Source: JAICWP01 sp035278025
GTDB taxonomy: Bacteria > Acidobacteriota > Terriglobia > Terriglobales > Acidobacteriaceae
Length of the DNA stretch: 15,585 nucleotides
Assembly (NCBI GenBank): GCA_035278025.1
Contig: DATEJK010000141.1
Span: 1 to 15,585, forward strand
Direction of reading: 5' to 3'
Below, piece after piece: positions 14,402 through 15,585 of this stretch (position 1 is its first letter; the number at the start of each line of letters is the position of its first letter). The position numbers and the translations under genes are program-made. The notes under the pieces were generated by a model. The model was not told the origin of the DNA. It searched no databases and saw only the letters and a program-made list of their open reading frames with translations.

Positions 14402-15585
14402 ATGAACTCCCCTGACACAAGACGCTCAATTTGCCGCAATCGTGTGTTCACCCCCAGCGCCCTGGTTCTGCTGCTGGTGTCCTTCTCCACAAGTTTTGCT
14501 GCCGCGCAGAAACGGACACAAAATCCGCTGGCGCCTCACACCCTGAACAAGAAAGGAACTGCCCCGGAGAAAGCCACTCCCGGAACGCATGAGCTGACGG
14601 CAACCGACCTGGAGGCCTTTCTTGACGGCCTGATACCGCTGCAGATCGAGCGCGATGACATTGCCGGAGCTGTCGTGGCGGTGGTGAAAGATGGAAACGT
14701 CCTATTCGAAAAGGGCTATGGCTATGCCGATGTGGCCAGGAAGATTCCGGTTTCGCCCCAGACCACGTTGTTTCGTCCCGGCTCCATCTCCAAGCTGTTT
14801 ACCTGGACCTCGGTGATGCAACTGGTGGAGGAGGGCAAGCTGGATCTGGACCGAGACGTCAATGACTACATTGATTTCAAGATTCCGCCCGCTTACGGCA
14901 GGCCAATCACCGTGCGCGATGTGATGACGCACACGCCCGGATTCGAGGAGTCCATCAAAGGTCTGTTCGTGCCCACGTCCAAAGAGATGCAGCCGCTGGG
15001 CAAATACCTGGCTACACACCTGCCGCAGCGCGTGTATCCGCCCGGCACCACTCCTGCTTACTCTAATTACGGCGCCGCCCTGGCCGGCTACATCGTGCAG
15101 CGGGTCTCTGGACAGCCGTTCGAGGAATACGTGCAGCAGCATGTTTTCCAGCCGCTGCAGATGGTGCATTCGACGTTTGCCCAGCCCCTGCCACCCAACC
15201 TGAAGCCGCTGATGTCCCAGGGCTACCAACTGGGTTCGCAGCCACCCAAGGATTTTGAGATGGTGCAGGCGTTTCCCGCCGGCAGCCTCTCCAGCAGCGC
15301 CGATGACCTGGCCCACTTCATGATTGCCCACCTGCAGGATGGCCGCTATGGCGATGCCCGCATTCTGCAGCCGCAGACCGCACAGCTCATGCACGCCCGC
15401 GCGTTTGTCAATGTCCCCGGCATGAATGCCATGGCGCTGGGCTTCTACGAGGAGAGCCGCAATGGGCACCGCATCATCGGACATGGCGGGGACACAAACT
15501 GGTTTCACAGCAACTTGCATCTGATGCTGGACGCCGATGTGGGCTTTTTTGTCTCCTACAACAGCGCCGGACGGCAGGAAGGCGA
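14402..15585 (+). CDS. Exported serine hydrolase, class C beta-lactamase family (3' end cut by window)
   Basis: At least 394 codons are visible before the window ends without a stop. The N-terminus has basic residues (RRSICRNR) and a hydrophobic core (SALVLLLVSFSTSFAAA), a signal peptide or anchor. The penicillin-binding/beta-lactamase fold motifs are present: S128-I-S-K131 (S-x-x-K), Y220-S-N222 (Y-x-N), and H361-G-G363 in GHGGDT taking the place of K-T-G. HGG at the third motif, together with DVMTHTPGF, is typical of the broad esterase/peptidase-like 'serine hydrolase' branch rather than of true AmpC. A Pro/Lys-rich linker (about 36-63) separates the signal from the domain. ATG 14402 is used; an in-frame ATG at 14387 is also possible. 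It is divergent from the CocE-like gene. Substrate is unknown. Confidence 0.87.
   Translation, partial: MNSPDTRRSICRNRVFTPSALVLLLVSFSTSFAAAQKRTQNPLAPHTLNKKGTAPEKATPGTHELTATDLEAFLDGLIPLQIERDDIAGAVVAVVKDGNVLFEKGYGYADVARKIPVSPQTTLFRPGSISKLFTWTSVMQLVEEGKLDLDRDVNDYIDFKIPPAYGRPITVRDVMTHTPGFEESIKGLFVPTSKEMQPLGKYLATHLPQRVYPPGTTPAYSNYGAALAGYIVQRVSGQPFEEYVQQHVFQPLQMVHSTFAQPLPPNLKPLMSQGYQLGSQPPKDFEMVQAFPAGSLSSSADDLAHFMIAHLQDGRYGDARILQPQTAQLMHARAFVNVPGMNAMALGFYEESRNGHRIIGHGGDTNWFHSNLHLMLDADVGFFVSYNSAGRQEG

Overview
The window comes from a GC-rich (roughly 60%) bacterium, most plausibly an Acidobacteriota member. That placement is inference. It rests on the secreted protein at 10804-11493, whose N-terminal W-x-x-W-D-x-x-D-V...D-S-P-W pattern I associate with acidobacterial proteins, on an RsbW-type kinase beside candidate ECF-type regulation, and on CocE/serine-hydrolase exoenzymes. 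No rRNA, tRNA, transposase, phage gene or CRISPR array was seen.

Region 1 (10101 down to 21, minus strand) is one compact nine-gene operon. In transcription order it encodes: a molybdopterin oxidoreductase of the formate-dehydrogenase/NuoG superfamily (8083-10101); an HydB/AsrA-like two-[4Fe-4S] protein (7010-8086); an HydG/AsrB-like FAD-NAD(P)-[2Fe-2S] diaphorase (6168-7013); an HycI-type hydrogenase maturation protease (5647-6168); an HycC/HyfB antiporter-like membrane subunit (3701-5650); an HycE/HyfG NuoC-NuoD fusion large subunit with intact NiFe ligands (2031-3704); an HycD/NuoH-like membrane subunit (1104-2024); an HycF/NuoI-like ferredoxin (564-1085); and an HycG/NuoB-like small subunit (21-557). 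Neighbouring genes overlap by 1-4 bases or sit 6 to 18 bases apart. Together they should form a membrane-bound group 4 [NiFe]-hydrogenase whose cytoplasmic arm carries a MopB subunit plus a sulfhydrogenase-type NAD(P)H module, in place of the HycB ferredoxin of classical formate hydrogenlyase.

The most interesting point is that the MopB subunit, although FDH-like over its length, lacks the His and Arg that FDHs use on formate. The complex may therefore not be a formate hydrogenlyase. It could be a complex-I-like H2:NAD(P) machine in which the MopB protein plays a NuoG-like structural or relay part, or one acting on another substrate. The antiporter subunit also has Gln at two positions normally held by Glu and His in the proton path.

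Region 2 (10102-10286) is the divergent intergenic region. It holds two perfect short palindromes, one with a CRP/FNR-family-like core, and a likely sigma70 promoter for the plus-strand kinase gene.

Region 3 (10287-12010) has an RsbW-like anti-sigma/histidine-kinase-fold protein and a secreted protein of unknown function on the plus strand. These face a small membrane-anchored helical protein on the minus strand, preceded by a candidate ECF-sigma promoter (12075-12102).

Region 4 (12246-15585) has two divergent exported hydrolases. One is a CocE/alpha-amino-acid-ester-hydrolase-like enzyme (minus strand) with a complete Ser-Asp-His triad and carboxylate cluster. The other is a class-C beta-lactamase-fold serine hydrolase (plus strand) cut off by the window end. 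The spacer between them carries small inverted repeats.
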